NCBI GenBank assembly: GCA_037969235.1
Contig: JBBKXA010000068.1
Location: 1 to 15,184, forward strand
Source of the DNA: TMED27 sp037969235
Lineage (GTDB): Bacteria; Pseudomonadota; Alphaproteobacteria; Micavibrionales; Micavibrionaceae
Direction: 5' to 3'
DNA length: 15,184 bases
Shown: positions 14,157 through 15,184 of the stretch, piece by piece
How the letters are laid out: each line of letters opens with the position of its first letter
Position numbering within the stretch: the stretch's first letter is position 1
The notes under the pieces: model-generated
What the model saw: only the letters and a program-made list of their open reading frames with translations
Databases searched by the model: none
Told to the model about the DNA's origin: nothing
Made by a program: the position numbers and the translations under genes

Positions 14157-14173
14157 GTTAACATAAGATTTAA
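14157..14173. promoter_or_regulatory. Near-consensus CtrA box between hisA and the 167-residue gene
   Basis: On the minus strand positions 14173-14157 read TTAAATCTTATGTTAAC. With N7 spacing the left half is TAAA (one mismatch); with TTAA the spacing is 8. The core GTTAACrTAAGATT matches the box at 8216-8229 in 13 of 14 bases. It covers the predicted start point (about 14162) of the plus-strand gene, a position that would suit repression. Confidence 0.35.
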
Positions 14174-14188
14174 GATAGGGAATATGCC

Positions 14189-14692
14189 ATGATTAAACAT
14201 ACAGACGTAATTTTGCCAGAGTTTGCAAAAACCGCAAACGACACCTCGCATCAAGAAAATTTGACGCTTGCCCAGCGCATTGCGAATTTGCCCAAATCAC
14301 CTGGGTCAACGGCTGCTTGGCCTGCAATCGAAGCAATCATAGAAGAAATTGCCGCTATCGCTCCTCGAGACAGAGATGACATTGATACTGTGCTTGTCCG
14401 AAAACTCATCGAAAATGTTGAGCATTGCATGATTGCGAAATTGGTCGAGCAAACTCGTGGATATCTTAGTCATAATGCTCAAATCGAAATGAACTCGAGT
14501 GAGCAGCTTGGAAATAAACGTACAGGCTCAAGTTGGGGACGAGACACATTAAATCACGTGCACAAGGCAGAAAAAGAAACATTGGCAAACCAAGCTTCTC
14601 AAAATAAAACTATGGACGCGGCTCTGGCTACACAACGTGAAGCTTTAGCCCTTGATAATGCAGAAGGTCCAGCCAGCGTAATAACATTGTAA
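14189..14692 (+). CDS. Unrecognised 167-residue protein
   Basis: No family recognised. The ATG is supported by AGGGA (14177-14181), 7 bases upstream, and by a good promoter. The product is hydrophilic, without signal peptide or membrane span. Residues 24-36 and 44-90 look helical (AIEAIIEEIAAIAP, then VLVRKLIENVEHCMIAKLVEQ); the rest, from about 95, is rich in Asn, Ser, Gln, Thr and charged residues and may be flexible or form a coiled coil (HKAEKETLANQASQNKTMDAALATQREALAL region). It stands alone, divergent from hisA and convergent with a GNAT gene. A CtrA-like box covers its predicted transcription start. Confidence 0.78.
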   Translation: MIKHTDVILPEFAKTANDTSHQENLTLAQRIANLPKSPGSTAAWPAIEAIIEEIAAIAPRDRDDIDTVLVRKLIENVEHCMIAKLVEQTRGYLSHNAQIEMNSSEQLGNKRTGSSWGRDTLNHVHKAEKETLANQASQNKTMDAALATQREALALDNAEGPASVITL

Positions 14693-14734
14693 GTAACCTG
14701 GTTTTATAAGTTAAAAGTGACTAAAGGCGTGCCC

Positions 14735-14750
14735 AGACATTAGAATGTCT
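14735..14750. repeat. Small hairpin between convergent genes
   Basis: AGACAT-TAGA-ATGTCT is a 6-bp stem with a 4-base loop between the 167-residue gene and the GNAT gene, touching the GNAT stop. It has no U-tract on either strand, so it is at best a weak transcript end. Confidence 0.25.
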
Positions 14751-15184
14751 TAATCCTGCACCACAGCTTTCGGGTCAATGAGCTTATAATAATATAAACC
14801 CTTTAAGACCGCATCTTTAATGCGCACCGAATAAGGGTGCGTGCCAAAGCGGATGTAATCCATTGATTCAAACATCTCAATCGCCGCGGTCATGGTTTCG
14901 CGCACCTCTAGATTGATCACTGCAAAGCCGCTATCACGCGCCATATGCTCCGCGCGTTCCACCAGCATTTTAGCCAAACCGTGCCCACGCGCCCACGGCG
15001 CTACAAAATTGGTTGTCAACGTAACAATATGCGCTTGCGCTTCGTTATTTGAAGGCGGTTTAAGGAGCTGGCAAGTCCCGCAAATCACCCCATCAAGACG
15101 CGCAACCAGCAAAATCCGCGCTGGCATCGTCACCACGCCGCTCCAATAACGCTCCAACACTTCACGTGCAGGCATCTCAATCCA
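14750..15184 (-). CDS. GNAT-family N-acetyltransferase, 5' end outside the window
   Basis: Acetyl-CoA-dependent acetyltransferase of unknown substrate. The acetyl-CoA loop is visible as R-G-H-G-L-A in a segment starting VAPWARGHG, followed by a helix (AKMLVERAEHMA), then VINLEVRETMTAAIEMFESMDY and a C-terminal YYYKLIDP typical of one alphaproteobacterial GNAT group. An ATG at 15175 would give 141 residues, but the frame stays open to the window edge (W-I-E before that Met), and relatives of this type are longer, so the true start probably lies beyond 15184. It converges on the 167-residue gene with a 57-base gap. Confidence 0.85.
   Translation of the reverse strand, partial: WIEMPAREVLERYWSGVVTMPARILLVARLDGVICGTCQLLKPPSNNEAQAHIVTLTTNFVAPWARGHGLAKMLVERAEHMARDSGFAVINLEVRETMTAAIEMFESMDYIRFGTHPYSVRIKDAVLKGLYYYKLIDPKAVVQD

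Noticed and set aside
14146..14166. Six-codon reading frame (MVYLLT) with AAGGA 7 bases upstream
   Set aside because: It lies at or before the predicted start point of the 167-residue gene and would probably not be transcribed; too short to support alone.
1..15184. CRISPR arrays, tRNA or rRNA genes, insertion sequences, phage or toxin-antitoxin modules
   Set aside because: No regularly spaced repeats, cloverleaf-like segments, transposase motifs or terminal inverted repeats were seen; the window reads as chromosomal core with a few unknown genes.

Overview
The window looks like a chromosomal housekeeping segment from an alphaproteobacterium of moderate GC, with AT-rich gaps between genes. 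The evidence is the gene families and their neighbourhoods: a surA/rsmA/gmk group that resembles the alphaproteobacterial lptD-surA-pdxA-rsmA-gmk cluster, an NDUFA9-type SDR protein, a GGDEF protein with the TPxNYELWY N-terminus common in that class, a hisA-hisF-hisE-HIT string, and matches to the CtrA box (TTAA-N7-TTAAC). I cannot name the genus; a deep-branching group such as the Micavibrio relatives is only a guess. No rRNA, tRNA, insertion sequence, phage gene or CRISPR array is visible.

Layout. 1-245 is an AT-rich leader before gmk (+). gmk converges on rsmA with a 9-base gap. A minus-strand run then reads, in order of transcription, GGDEF cyclase (5989-7023), uvrD/pcrA-type helicase (3722-5941), NDUFA9-like oxidoreductase (2718-3665), surA-like chaperone (1717-2676) and rsmA (903-1748). 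Farther right are an unrecognised 346-residue protein (7116-8156, -), a YifB/ComM-type AAA+ protein (8317-9846, -) and a divergent unrecognised 196-residue gene (10049-10639, +). A hairpin terminator separates that gene from the next minus-strand block, which reads hisA, hisF, hisE, an S11 D,D-peptidase and a HIT hydrolase. At the right end are an unrecognised 167-residue gene (14189-14692, +), divergent from hisA, and the C-terminal part of a GNAT acetyltransferase cut by the window edge.

How the genes work together. HisE, HisA and HisF catalyse consecutive or near-consecutive histidine steps, and their genes overlap by 4 and 7 bases, so they are probably translationally coupled. HisH and HisB, normally their neighbours in this class, are absent here. 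SurA acts on outer-membrane proteins and RsmA on 16S rRNA; pdxA, usually between their genes, is missing.

The most interesting signals are regulatory. A perfect CtrA box lies just upstream of a perfect TATAAT ahead of the unrecognised 346-residue gene. A near-copy (13 of 14 bases) lies between hisA and the other unrecognised gene. hisA and the D,D-peptidase gene both lack a Shine-Dalgarno and have promoter-like hexamers placed so that transcription would begin at or within a base or two of the ATG, as in leaderless mRNAs. These are sequence readings, not measurements.
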